From an uncultured Collinsella sp. (lineage in GTDB: Bacteria; Actinomycetota; Coriobacteriia; Coriobacteriales; Coriobacteriaceae), in the NCBI GenBank assembly GCA_900552155.1, contig URYU01000005.1, forward strand, positions 1 to 30,247: 30,247 bases of DNA. The letters are read 5' to 3'. Position numbers and translations under genes: made by a program. Below are positions 7,544 to 15,614 of this stretch, piece after piece. The first letter of the stretch is position 1, and each line of letters opens with the position of its first letter. Under the pieces are notes generated by a model. That model saw only the letters and a program-made list of their open reading frames with translations, did not search any database and was not told the origin of the DNA.

Positions 7544-8728
7544 GTGGGCAAGGCTAAGGCTAAGGCGAAGAAAAAGACGACGGGGGCGCGGGCTAAGCGT
7601 GACCGTCGTCGGAAGCTTGCGACCGAAGCCCCTGCGTCCGCCGAGGAGTTGTTGGCGAGCGTACCGGGGCTCGATGCGCTACAGGATGTTCCGGCGTTCG
7701 ACGATCTGCCGGTCGATGCCGCCCAACAGGCAGCCTTCGATGATTTTTGCGCGCAAGCCGAGCAGCCAGAGCAGATGCAGCTGGGCGCCGTGGTGCGCCT
7801 GGACCGCGGGTTTCCACTGGTGGCAACTGCCGACGACACGTTTCGTGCCGAGCATGCCGTAGGGTTTGCCAAGTCGCGTGGCGAGGACGAGGTCTTGCTG
7901 CCCGCCGTGGGCGACCGCGTGGCGGTTCGCCGTGCTCCCGGGCACGACATGGGCGTGATCGAGTGCGTACTGCCGCGCCGTACGAGCTTTGAACGTTGGC
8001 GTGGCCGTGCCCGCGGTGAGCGCCAGGTGCTCTGCTCCAACGTTGACAGCGTGCTGATCGTGCAGGCGCTCGGCGCCGGCGAGGTGCTGCTCGATCGCGT
8101 CGCGCGCTCACTGGTGTTGGCGCTCGATTGCGATGCCGAGCCGGTGGTGGTGCTCACCAAGGCCGACCGCTGCGAGGCCGATGAGCTCGAGCGCGATCTG
8201 GACCGCGTGCGCCGTCTGGTGGGTCCGGACGTGCGCGTGATCGTGACATCTTCTGCCGAGGGCCGCGGCCTGGACGAGGTCCGTGTCTGCGTGCCTGCCG
8301 GGAGCTGCGCCATGATTCTGGGCGAGTCGGGTGCCGGCAAGTCGACGCTGCTCAATGCACTGCTGGGCCACGATACGTTGGCGACCGGCGGTGTGCGCGA
8401 ACGCGACGACCAGGGCCGTCACACTACCGTCGCGCGCGTGATGGTGGCGCTGCCGGGCGACGCCGGTGTGATCGCCGATGCCCCGGGCCTGCGCAGCCTA
8501 CCGCTCGTGGGTCACGAGCGGGGTCTGGCGCGCGCCTTCCCCGAGATTGTCGAGGCATCGCGCGCGTGCCGGTTTGGCGATTGCACACATACCCATGAGC
8601 CGGGTTGCGCCGTTCGCGAGGCCGAGGACGCCGGGCAGATCGACAGTCTGCGTCTGGAAACGTTCCAAAACTTGGCGTCATCCATGCGCGTGAGCGCTCA
8701 AATGCTCGATCCCGATGTCCATCTGTAA
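7544..8728 (+). CDS. rsgA: ribosome small subunit-dependent GTPase A
   Basis: RsgA (394 aa) is a circularly permuted GTPase that checks late 30S subunit maturation. Order of parts: basic N-terminal tail, OB fold (about 78-165), G4 TKAD (205-208), G1 GESGAGKST (260-268), G2 region GRHTT (291-295), G3 DAPG (312-315), and a C-terminal zinc site C342, C347, H349, C355 (CRFGDCTHTHEPGC). The G4-G1-G3 order is diagnostic. I chose GTG 7544 because GGGAGG (7533-7538) precedes it and because the upstream ATG at 7430 would place a terminator inside the coding region. The N-terminal Lys/Ala-rich extension is longer than in E. coli. The gene is flanked by terminators, so it is probably transcribed alone; TAAAAT at 7500-7505 is a possible -10. 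Confidence 0.96.
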   Translation: MGKAKAKAKKKTTGARAKRDRRRKLATEAPASAEELLASVPGLDALQDVPAFDDLPVDAAQQAAFDDFCAQAEQPEQMQLGAVVRLDRGFPLVATADDTFRAEHAVGFAKSRGEDEVLLPAVGDRVAVRRAPGHDMGVIECVLPRRTSFERWRGRARGERQVLCSNVDSVLIVQALGAGEVLLDRVARSLVLALDCDAEPVVVLTKADRCEADELERDLDRVRRLVGPDVRVIVTSSAEGRGLDEVRVCVPAGSCAMILGESGAGKSTLLNALLGHDTLATGGVRERDDQGRHTTVARVMVALPGDAGVIADAPGLRSLPLVGHERGLARAFPEIVEASRACRFGDCTHTHEPGCAVREAEDAGQIDSLRLETFQNLASSMRVSAQMLDPDVHL

Positions 8729-8746
8729 TTGATTTTTCCTATGACA

Positions 8747-8780
8747 GCCGTCTCCCAACTGTTCGGGAGACGGCTTTTTT
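8747..8780 (+). terminator. rho-independent terminator of rsgA
   Basis: GCCGTCTCCC (8747-8756), an 8-base loop, GGGAGACGGC (8765-8774), then TTTTTT (8775-8780). Confidence 0.95.
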
Positions 8781-8810
8781 GCTGCGGAAAAGCCTCGAAA
8801 CATGCAGCTT

Positions 8811-8883
8811 GCTGACGTGCTGACCAAAACCTTGCCATGAGCTTGACGGGCTGGTCAGCTTTTGGTCAGCGATTGGTTTGACA
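8811..8883 (+). promoter_or_regulatory. predicted operator cluster and -35 of the Tad operon
   Basis: Four copies of GCTGAC(C) or its complement: forward at 8811-8816 and 8819-8825, reverse at 8853-8859 and 8864-8870. The second and fourth extend to a perfect 11-bp inverted repeat (GCTGACCAAAA at 8819-8829, TTTTGGTCAGC at 8860-8870). A consensus -35, TTGACA, follows at 8878-8883, but the -10 at the usual spacing (GATTGC) is poor. This layout fits an activator-dependent promoter. About 100 bases separate it from the first pilus gene. Confidence 0.45.
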
Positions 8884-8980
8884 TCGAAAACCAAGATCGC
8901 GATTGCGCCGCTTTGCACTCTGACCGCCCAGACAATGGTGGTACGGGCATTCGCCCGGCACTGCCATGAGAGGAGCGGCC

Positions 8981-9640
8981 GTGAACAAGAGCAAGCGCAT
9001 CGCCATCAGTCTGGTCGCGGGCGTGCTCGCTGCTCTGCTCTGCATGGTTTACGGCTCGTCGATCCGCTCGCAAGCCGAACGGGTCCAGGCTGAGACCTTG
9101 GCCAAGTACGGTGGCGATCGCGTCGAGGTATGCGTCGCGGCGCGCGATATCGATGTGGGCGAGACCCTCGATGAGACCAATGTCATAACCCAGGAATGGC
9201 TGACGAGCCTGTTGCCGCGTGACGCGGCGACCGAGCTGCGCCAGGTGCGCGGCGACGTGACGACTTCGCGTATTCCCAAAAACGCCGTGATCTGCAATGT
9301 CTACACCAAGGCCGAGAGCCACAAGCTCGAGGTGCCTAAGGGCAAGGTTGCCGTTTCGGTGGCGGTCGATGCCGAGCACTCGGTCGGCGGTGCTACAGGC
9401 GTGGGCAGCTACGTGGATGTGTATGTGCAAAAAGACGGCGTAACCGATCGACTGTGCGGCGCGCACGTGATCGATACCAGTGAGGATTCCTGTGCCACGC
9501 GCGAGGGCAAGATCGAATGGGTGACGCTGGCGGCTGACCCCGAAGACGTCAAGGAACTGCTGGGAGCCTCGGGCAAGGGAACGGTCAGCTTGACGATTCC
9601 CGCCACGGCGCGCGGCAAAAAGAGCGGAGGCGACGAGTGA
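8981..9640 (+). CDS. cpaB: Flp pilus assembly protein CpaB/RcpC (SAF domain)
   Basis: First gene of the Tad locus, 219 aa. An N-terminal membrane anchor (SLVAGVLAALLCMVYG, about 10-25) leads into an extracytoplasmic SAF domain: VEVCVAARDIDVGETLDETNV is the typical CpaB/RcpC opening and VPKGKVAVSVAVDAEHSVGG is the second conserved block. In Gram-negative systems CpaB works with the secretin; here, without an outer membrane, it probably acts at the membrane-wall interface, possibly binding glycan. GTG 8981 is chosen over ATG 8966 because GAGAGGAG (8968-8975) sits five bases before it and overlaps the alternative start. The stop overlaps the next start. Confidence 0.88.
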   Translation: MNKSKRIAISLVAGVLAALLCMVYGSSIRSQAERVQAETLAKYGGDRVEVCVAARDIDVGETLDETNVITQEWLTSLLPRDAATELRQVRGDVTTSRIPKNAVICNVYTKAESHKLEVPKGKVAVSVAVDAEHSVGGATGVGSYVDVYVQKDGVTDRLCGAHVIDTSEDSCATREGKIEWVTLAADPEDVKELLGASGKGTVSLTIPATARGKKSGGDE

Positions 9641-11289
9641 TGAAGGCGATCTGGCTTGCGTGCTGCGCGTGCGGCGATTACGGGCTGTTGCAGCGGGAAG
9701 TCGAGGGCCGTGATGCGGGTGCACAGGTGCTTCGCGTGGGTGACCTGGACGGGCTGATTTCCATGGCGCGGGCGTTTCCGTCGCGCCGCGGGGCTGCCAT
9801 CATCGCGGCGTCTCTGTTTGATACCGAAGATGTGCGCAAGACTGTTGCGCGCCTGACGGCCGAAGGCCGCGTGAGTCGCGTGGTCGTGTTGATAGAAGCA
9901 CTCGATCCGTCGGATATCGAGGGGCTGTTTCGCGCAGGGGCGACCGAGGTCATCGCTGCGCACAGTATATGCGGCAACGGGCGAGCGGGCGAGGGAGCGG
10001 TTGATTCCGATCGGCGCATGACGATTGAGCCCGATGCTTTTGTTGATAGGGAACTCGGGGCGCCTCGCGCTACAAGAGGCCCGCGTGTTGATGATTATGG
10101 AAAAGCGGAAGCCGAGCATGGTCGGCGCCCCCGGAACCCCCTTGTATACGATGACGCTGGAGGACCGGCGCAGCATGCTGGCGACTCCCCGGCTGTAGAT
10201 ATGGGATACGTGCACGGCGTGAATCTGGCGGATGAACTCGACGAAGTTGAGGGCTTTGCCGGGTGCGGCGAGTTGTCGCTGATGCAGCATGAGCAGATTG
10301 CGCAGAACGAGCCTGCCTCGCAGACCGAACAAGCCGCCATGCCGGCTTGGACGCAGCGTGTAGTTGCGGCGGGGGAGACGGGGACGCTGTCACCGACGCC
10401 CGCCCCGCCGCCTCCGATGCCGCCGGCAGACGCTGCCGCTTCGCCGCATCGAGCTCCGGTCATCTGCGCCATTTCGGGTTCGGGCGGTTGCGGCAAGTCG
10501 ACGATCGTTGCCACCATGGCACACACATCGTCGCTGTTGGGCTTGCGTGCCGCCGTGCTCGACCTGGACCTGATGTTTGGAAACCTTTACGACTTGTTAG
10601 GCGTCGATGCTCCGCACGATATGGCGGCACTTATCGAGCCGTCGGCGGCGGGCACGCTCACCGAGCCGGATATCGTGGCCGCATCGATGCGCGTCGCCCC
10701 GGGCGTTACGCTCTGGGGTCCCGTCGCGGCGCCCGAGCAAGCTGAGCTCATGGCACGTCCGGTGGAGCTGCTGCTCGATGTCCTGCGTCGCGAATCCGAC
10801 GTGGTCTTTATCGATACCTCGGTCTTTTGGGGCGATGCCGTGGCGGCTGCGGTGGCGGCGAGCGACCGTTGCCTGGTCGTTGGCGATGCGGCGGTGTCGT
10901 CCGCGACATCGGCGTCGCGCGTCATTGAACTGGCAAGTCGAGTAGGTGTGCCGCGCACGCGCATGAGCGCCGTGTTCAACCGGTTCGGTGCGCGCGGGGC
11001 AGACGAGGACGTCGCCATGCGCTTTGAGATTGCCTGTGCGTTGAGCTCCAAGATTCGTATCGCCGATGGCGGGCAGGATCTCGCCGCGCTCATGGCGTTT
11101 GGGCGCGCCGACGAGGCAGTGGGTCAGACGAGCGCTTTTGCGACCAGCGTGCGCGAGGCCACGCGCGAGATGCTCGTGGAACTGGGGTGCGCCGTCGGCC
11201 CTTGGAGCGATATAGTCGCCGACCGTGCAACGCGTACCGAACGCCCACGTATCCGCCTTCCCTGGTCGCGCGAGGGTGATCAGCGATGA
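9640..11289 (+). CDS. tadZ: TadZ/CpaE-like pilus localisation ATPase
   Basis: A 549-aa protein with three parts. Residues 1-110 resemble the atypical receiver domain of TadZ/CpaE (IIAASLFDTEDV, VVVLIEALDPSDIEGLFRAG). Residues about 115-270 are a low-complexity, Ala/Pro-rich linker. Residues about 274-530 are a ParA/MinD-type ATPase: GSGGCGKST (about 280-288) and DLDLMFGNL. The signature Lys of the deviant Walker A (KGGxGKS) is replaced by Ser, as in some TadZ proteins. TadZ helps place the Tad machine in the cell. The start is ATG 9640 (TGATG overlap with cpaB) or GTG 9637; the SD GGAGG is at 9626-9630. It ends with ATGA overlap into tadA. Confidence 0.88.
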   Translation: MKAIWLACCACGDYGLLQREVEGRDAGAQVLRVGDLDGLISMARAFPSRRGAAIIAASLFDTEDVRKTVARLTAEGRVSRVVVLIEALDPSDIEGLFRAGATEVIAAHSICGNGRAGEGAVDSDRRMTIEPDAFVDRELGAPRATRGPRVDDYGKAEAEHGRRPRNPLVYDDAGGPAQHAGDSPAVDMGYVHGVNLADELDEVEGFAGCGELSLMQHEQIAQNEPASQTEQAAMPAWTQRVVAAGETGTLSPTPAPPPPMPPADAAASPHRAPVICAISGSGGCGKSTIVATMAHTSSLLGLRAAVLDLDLMFGNLYDLLGVDAPHDMAALIEPSAAGTLTEPDIVAASMRVAPGVTLWGPVAAPEQAELMARPVELLLDVLRRESDVVFIDTSVFWGDAVAAAVAASDRCLVVGDAAVSSATSASRVIELASRVGVPRTRMSAVFNRFGARGADEDVAMRFEIACALSSKIRIADGGQDLAALMAFGRADEAVGQTSAFATSVREATREMLVELGCAVGPWSDIVADRATRTERPRIRLPWSREGDQR

Positions 11290-12614
11290 GCCTGCAAACG
11301 AGGATTAAGGCTGCCGGCGCTGCAGCGGCGGCAGCTCCTGTAGATGCGGGGCGTCGCCGCGCGGTGAAACGACGCACTAAGCGCGCCGTGATGGACCGCA
11401 TGGGTTACGACGAAGTGGCGCGTATCAGCGCCTATATCGACCCGGTACTTGCCCGCTCGGAATTGCGTCCCGCGGTGGAGGCGGCGCTCAATGTTGAGGA
11501 GCCGACCGATCTCGCGACGCCCGAGCGCGAGACCATCATCGACGAGATTTTGGATGACGTGGTGGGCTTGGGGCCGTTGCAGCCGCTCATCGAGGACGAC
11601 ACCGTTACCGAAATCATGATCAACGGCTGCCGCTCGGCTTTCTTTGAACGCGGCGGCGTCTTGTACCCCATCGAGCATGCGTTTGAGGATGATGAGCAGA
11701 TCCGGGTGCTTATCGACCGCATCATCTCGCCACTTGGCCGCCGTATCGACGAGCGCAGCCCCATCGTCAACGCCCGCCTCAAAACGGGCTATCGCGTCAA
11801 CGCGGTGATTCCGCCTGTGGCGATTGACGGACCGATTCTCACCATCCGAAAGTTCTCGGACCGTATCTGCTCGCTGGACGAGCTTGTGGGGCTGGGGTCG
11901 CTGCCGCTTTGGTATGCGCAGCTGCTGTCGTGCGCGGTGTCGCTGCGACAGGACCTGGCGGTTGCGGGAGGCACGGGATCTGGTAAGACCACCCTGCTCA
12001 ACGCGTTGTCATGCGAGATCTCCACCGGCGAGCGCATCGTGACGATCGAGGACTCTGCTGAGCTCAAGTTTGCGCATCATCCGCACGTGGTGCGCCTAGA
12101 GGCGCGCGAGGCTTCAATTGAGGGCGAGGGCGCGGTGACGATCCGCGACCTGGTGACCAATGCCCTGCGCATGCGCCCCGACCGCATCGTGGTGGGCGAG
12201 GTGCGCGGCGCCGAGTGCTGCGACATGTTGCAGGCCATGAACACGGGCCACGACGGGTCGCTCACCACGCTTCATGCGGGTTCCGAGCAGGAGACCGTGG
12301 TGCGTCTGACGTTGCTTGCACGCTATGGCATCGATCTGCCGAGCGAGCTCATCGAGGAGCAGATTGCCATGGCGCTCGACGGCATCGTGATGTCCGAGCG
12401 CCACGCCGATGGCAGGCGTTTCGTCTCCTCGTATTCGGGGGTGCGTCGCGCCGCGTCGGGCGGCGTAGAGCTCGAGCGCTATGTGACTTTCGATGCCGCC
12501 GAGCGCACCTGGAAGCTTGACCGCGAGCCGCCGTTTATCGCAGAAGGCCTGCGGTCGGGGACGCTCACACAAGAGGAGGTGGACGAATGGAGGTCGCTGT
12601 GCCCCTCGTCGTAG
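11286..12614 (+). CDS. tadA: Tad pilus assembly ATPase TadA/CpaF
   Basis: A 442-aa secretion ATPase of the VirB11/CpaF family that powers Flp pilus assembly as a cytoplasmic hexamer. The N-terminal domain (40-190) includes [21 protein letters not shown]. The catalytic domain has Walker A GGTGSGKT (228-235), an acidic TIEDSAEL segment (253-260), Walker [11 protein letters not shown] (301-310) and the His box [11 protein letters not shown] (321-331). Length and motif order are normal. The first 35 residues are Ala/Arg-rich. ATG 11286 overlaps the tadZ stop (ATGA), and the SD-like GAGGGTGAT lies just before it. The last 28 bases overlap tadB, so translation is probably coupled. Confidence 0.96.
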   Translation: MSLQTRIKAAGAAAAAAPVDAGRRRAVKRRTKRAVMDRMGYDEVARISAYIDPVLARSELRPAVEAALNVEEPTDLATPERETIIDEILDDVVGLGPLQPLIEDDTVTEIMINGCRSAFFERGGVLYPIEHAFEDDEQIRVLIDRIISPLGRRIDERSPIVNARLKTGYRVNAVIPPVAIDGPILTIRKFSDRICSLDELVGLGSLPLWYAQLLSCAVSLRQDLAVAGGTGSGKTTLLNALSCEISTGERIVTIEDSAELKFAHHPHVVRLEAREASIEGEGAVTIRDLVTNALRMRPDRIVVGEVRGAECCDMLQAMNTGHDGSLTTLHAGSEQETVVRLTLLARYGIDLPSELIEEQIAMALDGIVMSERHADGRRFVSSYSGVRRAASGGVELERYVTFDAAERTWKLDREPPFIAEGLRSGTLTQEEVDEWRSLCPSS

Positions 12615-13513
12615 GGGGTTTGGCAGGGTTTTCTGTTGCGACGGCGTGCGGGGCGGAACCTCGTGTGCCGCAGGTACCGCCGGCGGAGCTGGCGCGTCAG
12701 GCGCTCGAGACGGTGGCAGAGAAGCTGCCGCGTGAGCTGGTGGAAAACGATCTGCTGAAAAAGATCGCCCGTTCGTGGGCATCGCTGGCTCCGGCGCGTC
12801 GCCTTGGCCTCGCGATCGAGGATGCTTCGGGGCGTTTGGCGTTTCTGCTGCTATCGAGCGGTGTCTGCTGCGTTTTGCTAACGATGGTGTCGTTATCGCC
12901 CCTCGGATTTGCCTTGGGACTTGTTGCTCCGTTTGCCGTTGGCGCCGCTCGGGATGGCTTTGAGAGCCGGCGCGAGCAACACGATGCAGAAGAGGCCATG
13001 CCCGAGGCGTTTACCGCACTTTCCATGTCGCTTGCCTCGGGACATTCACTGGCCCAGGGCATGCGCTTTGTGGGCGCTCATGCGCAAGAACCGGTGCATA
13101 CCGAGTTTTTGCGGGTGGCGGCGGCAATCGATTGCGGCATCTCGGCGACCGACGCGCTCGATGACTTGCTCGTGCGCATCGACGCCCCTGGCCTTTCGCT
13201 TGTGACCTTGGCGCTTAAGGTGTCTCAGCGCACCGGTGCTCCGCTTGCCGACTTACTGTCCGAGGCGTCGAGCATGGTGGGGGAGCGCATTGAGCTCAAG
13301 CGCCGCCTGGATGTTAAGACGTCGCAGGCTCGCATGTCTGCGCATATGGTCGCGGCGATGCCGACGGGCATGTGCGCGGTGTTGGCGCTGCTTTCGGCAG
13401 ATTTTCGTCGCGGTCTTGCGACGCCTGCCGGCGCGGGCACTGTGGTGCTGGGTCTTGCCCTCAACGCCGTTGCCCTGGTGGTTATCCGGCGCATTATGCG
13501 GGTGAAGCTATGA
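12587..13513 (+). CDS. tadB: Tad pilus inner-membrane platform protein TadB
   Basis: A 308-aa membrane protein of the T2SSF family. After an N-terminal hydrophobic stretch and a polar region (30-85), two adjacent membrane segments lie near 88-125 (LAFLLLSSGVCCVLLTMV and PLGFALGLVAPFAVGAA). The cytoplasmic GspF-like domain (about 135-245) shows AMPEAFTALSMSLASGHSLAQGM-type helices and TGAPLADLLSEAS. A C-terminal hydrophobic pair ends the protein. TadB and TadC form the platform that couples ATPase movement to pilin insertion. The SD AGAGGAGGT (12572-12580) lies inside tadA six bases before ATG 12587, which fixes the overlapping start. Confidence 0.9.
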   Translation: MEVAVPLVVGGLAGFSVATACGAEPRVPQVPPAELARQALETVAEKLPRELVENDLLKKIARSWASLAPARRLGLAIEDASGRLAFLLLSSGVCCVLLTMVSLSPLGFALGLVAPFAVGAARDGFESRREQHDAEEAMPEAFTALSMSLASGHSLAQGMRFVGAHAQEPVHTEFLRVAAAIDCGISATDALDDLLVRIDAPGLSLVTLALKVSQRTGAPLADLLSEASSMVGERIELKRRLDVKTSQARMSAHMVAAMPTGMCAVLALLSADFRRGLATPAGAGTVVLGLALNAVALVVIRRIMRVKL

Positions 13514-14151
13514 GCGCCCCGGTTGCAGTTGCGGCTTGCCTGTGCGCTCTGAGTGTATTTGTCGCGACGGGTTTGGATCGGGCGGATGCACGCAAGATCG
13601 CAGAGGCCTGCAAGCGCGAGGCGGTGCTGGTCGCTGCCGCGGGTCGCTCGGTGGTCGATGCTCTGGCCGCGCGAATGAAGGGCGCGGTTGGAGCGGGCGG
13701 CCCGGCGCGAGTATCGCTCGGCGAAGTGTCCGAGATGATCGATGTTGTGCGCTTGGGTCTTTCGGCCGGTCTTTCGTTTGATGCGGCGCTTGAGATTTTC
13801 TGCGCCAACCGCCGGTCAGTGCTGGCTCTTCGACTTGAGCGGGCCTGCATGGCGTGGCAGGTGGGCGTGGGCACGCGTGAGGACGAGTTGTTGGCCGCCG
13901 CACGCGATCTGGACGTGCGAGCGCTCGAGACCTTTGCCATCACGGTGGGGCAGGCGCTCGCTCTGGGTGCCCCACTTGCCGAGACACTGGCCGCTCAAAG
14001 TCGCGAGATCCGTGCGGCTCATCGCGCCGCGGTCGAGCGCGAGATCGAGCGTGCGCCCGTCAAGCTGCTGATTCCCACCGGCACGCTCATCTTGCCGGCG
14101 TTGCTTCTGTCCATATTGGGCCCGCTGTTGGGAGCAGGCGGGATGATGTAG
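13510..14151 (+). CDS. tadC: Tad pilus inner-membrane platform protein TadC
   Basis: A 213-aa T2SSF-family protein, partner of TadB. It has an N-terminal membrane segment (VAVAACLCALSVFVATGL), a cytoplasmic helical domain with VVRLGLSAGLSFDAALEIF and VGQALALGAPLAETLAAQS, both typical of GspF repeats, and a C-terminal hydrophobic segment (LLIPTGTLILPALLLSILGPLL). It is short for the family, mainly in the N-terminal part. ATG 13510 overlaps the tadB stop (ATGA); the longer open frame upstream runs inside tadB and is not used. Confidence 0.9.
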   Translation: MSAPVAVAACLCALSVFVATGLDRADARKIAEACKREAVLVAAAGRSVVDALAARMKGAVGAGGPARVSLGEVSEMIDVVRLGLSAGLSFDAALEIFCANRRSVLALRLERACMAWQVGVGTREDELLAAARDLDVRALETFAITVGQALALGAPLAETLAAQSREIRAAHRAAVEREIERAPVKLLIPTGTLILPALLLSILGPLLGAGGMM

Positions 14152-14161
14152 GGAGGAATAC

Positions 14162-14395
14162 ATGAACACGATGACTGACGTTGCTGGCAAGGTCTGGAGC
14201 TGGGCTGTTTGCCAGTCAATTCGCGCTCGCCAGCATGCCGGGGAGCTACTGCAGGAGGAGAGTGCGCAGGGCACCACCGAATACGCCATCTTGGTCGGCG
14301 TGCTCGTGGTGATCGCCATCATTGCCATTGTCGCATTTAAGGGCAAGGTCCAAGACCTATGGAACGCTATCAGCGAGGGCATCAACAGCCTGTAG
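14162..14395 (+). CDS. flp: Flp-type class IVb pilin
   Basis: A 77-aa prepilin, the likely main pilus subunit. A leader of about 35 residues precedes EESAQGTTEYAILVG (32-46), followed by one hydrophobic segment and a short polar tail ending NAISEGINSL. With E40-Y41 as the conserved Glu5-Tyr6, the residue at -1 is Ala35 and +1 is Gln36, not the usual Gly/x. The leader is longer than in most Flp prepilins. The SD GGGAGGAA (14151-14158) lies between the tadC stop and ATG 14162. Being the only small pilin after tadC makes the role likely. Confidence 0.9.
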   Translation: MNTMTDVAGKVWSWAVCQSIRARQHAGELLQEESAQGTTEYAILVGVLVVIAIIAIVAFKGKVQDLWNAISEGINSL

Positions 14396-14922
14396 AGGGT
14401 AGGCGGCCTGTCGGCGCACTGCTGGTGTTTGCCTGTGTGGTTGTGGCGGTGGCAGTGGCGGTTTGGGGGCTAAACGCCGCGCGGCAGCAGCGTCCTGGGG
14501 CCGCCTTCGATTCGGGCTCAGATTCGGCGGTGGCGTCTCAAAAAGATGAGATGCGAGATGCGGACGATTCGGATGTCGCTGTCACGGCGCAAACCTTTCT
14601 GCGGATGCTCGACAAGCGGTCTGGCACTGCGACGGATTCGCCTGAGGACAACGCGATTGCGGTCCGGCTTGCATGGTCCGAGGACCGACCGATGACCGAG
14701 GCAGCGGCGGATATGTTACGCGCCTACCGCGAGGTGCCAACGGCCCAGCTCGCCCTGAGCGGCTATCTCGATATTAAGGGTAACGTATGGGGCGCCATTG
14801 TGCGCGATGGGCGCGGCTGGGTCGATATGGTGACGGTTGCCGCGGATACTGGCGATGCTTCGTGTCGTCTGCGCGCGGTGCGCCTGGCCCCGCAAACAAT
14901 AAGCTCAAAGGAGGGGTCGTGA
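14359..14922 (+). CDS. hypothetical membrane-anchored protein of the Tad operon
   Basis: A 187-aa protein I do not recognise. It has one N-terminal membrane segment (GALLVFACVVVAVAVAVWGL, about 19-38), an acidic, low-complexity stalk (48-75), and a small globular domain (80-180) with GYLDIKGNVWGAIVRDGRGWVDMVTV, which looks like beta-strands outside the membrane. It starts 37 bases inside the flp gene in another frame; the nearest SD-like sequence (GGGCAAGG, 14341-14348) is weak, so coupling to flp translation is likely. Position between the pilin and pseudopilins suggests a pilus assembly or minor subunit role. It is not a pilin by motif. Confidence 0.7.
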   Translation: MERYQRGHQQPVEGRRPVGALLVFACVVVAVAVAVWGLNAARQQRPGAAFDSGSDSAVASQKDEMRDADDSDVAVTAQTFLRMLDKRSGTATDSPEDNAIAVRLAWSEDRPMTEAAADMLRAYREVPTAQLALSGYLDIKGNVWGAIVRDGRGWVDMVTVAADTGDASCRLRAVRLAPQTISSKEGS

Positions 14923-14923
14923 A

Positions 14924-15142
14924 ATGCATGACGTCCTGCGCGAGGAATCTGCCCAGGCGACGGTCGAATACGCCATCGTCACGGTGGCGCTGTTATCGAT
15001 CGTGCTGGCGTTTGCGGGGCTTTGGCGTGCTGGCACCGTTGGGCACTTGGCGGCGCTGGTTGAGCGGGCGGCAGCCCATGGCGTTGCCTCGACGTCGGTT
15101 ATCGACGCTGCTGCGGGCGCTAAGGACATCGCGTTGTATTGA
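14924..15142 (+). CDS. small TadE/Flp-like pseudopilin
   Basis: A 72-aa protein with a very short leader, MHDVLREESA, followed by QATVEYAIVTVALLSIVLAFAGLW, a pilin-like hydrophobic helix with the conserved Glu (E15) and Tyr. The rest (26-72) is a small Ala-rich domain. It resembles a minor pilin of TadE/TadF or Flp type. The strong SD AAAGGAGGGG (14907-14916) supports ATG 14924. The next gene starts inside it in another frame. Confidence 0.8.
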   Translation: MHDVLREESAQATVEYAIVTVALLSIVLAFAGLWRAGTVGHLAALVERAAAHGVASTSVIDAAAGAKDIALY

Positions 15143-15614
15143 TATCGCGCGCGAGGACCGGGCGCAGTCTACGGTCGAGGCTGCTTTTTTGCTGCCGACG
15201 TTTCTGATGCTCATTCTTCTCGCACTGCAACCGGTGTGTTTGCTCTATACGCGCGCGGTCATGGAGTCTGCCGCTGCCGAGACCGCGCGGCTCATGACCA
15301 CGACGACGGCGGAGGACGACGATCTTAAGGAGTTCACCCGCCGCCGGCTTGCCGCAGTGCCCAACGTTTCGATCTTTCATGCCGGCGGGCCGTTGTCGTG
15401 GGATATCGAGCTTGGCCGGGCCGGTGCGGGTGGTGTCTCGTCCGTGTCCGTTTCCGGCGAGGTCAAGCCGTTGCCTGTGATCGGTGCGTTTGCGCAGGCT
15501 ATGGGTGGTACCGCCGAGGGCGGCTACGTTGAGCTCAAGGTCGATGTCTCGTATCAATCGCGTCCCGAATGGCTGGAGGGAGATTATGATTCGTGGATTG
15601 CTGCATGGGATTAA
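15078..15614 (+). CDS. TadE-like minor pilin
   Basis: A TadE-family protein with REDRAQSTVEAAFLLPTFLMLILLAL near its N-terminus, the standard pseudopilin processing site and helix (Glu5 equivalent in TVEAA), then a globular region with VMESAAAETARLM typical of TadE. From ATG 15078 it has 178 aa and overlaps the previous gene by 65 bases. No ATG, GTG or TTG lies closer in frame; AAGGA at 15122-15126 would instead suit ATT 15138, which would give a leader as short as in the neighbouring pseudopilins. The start is therefore uncertain. It overlaps the next gene by 29 bases. Confidence 0.8.
   Translation: MALPRRRLSTLLRALRTSRCIDIAREDRAQSTVEAAFLLPTFLMLILLALQPVCLLYTRAVMESAAAETARLMTTTTAEDDDLKEFTRRRLAAVPNVSIFHAGGPLSWDIELGRAGAGGVSSVSVSGEVKPLPVIGAFAQAMGGTAEGGYVELKVDVSYQSRPEWLEGDYDSWIAAWD

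Noticed and set aside
4561..8355. A 1264-codon open frame on the - strand across the ATPase and rsgA
   Set aside because: It is antisense to two genes with full motif sets; its low-complexity Ser/Arg/His/Asp-rich product is what high-G+C codon bias yields on the opposite strand.
8355..8422. Frames opposite and alongside rsgA
   Set aside because: rsgA motifs (TKAD, GESGAGKST, DAPG, zinc Cys) fix the real frame; the others lack start signals.
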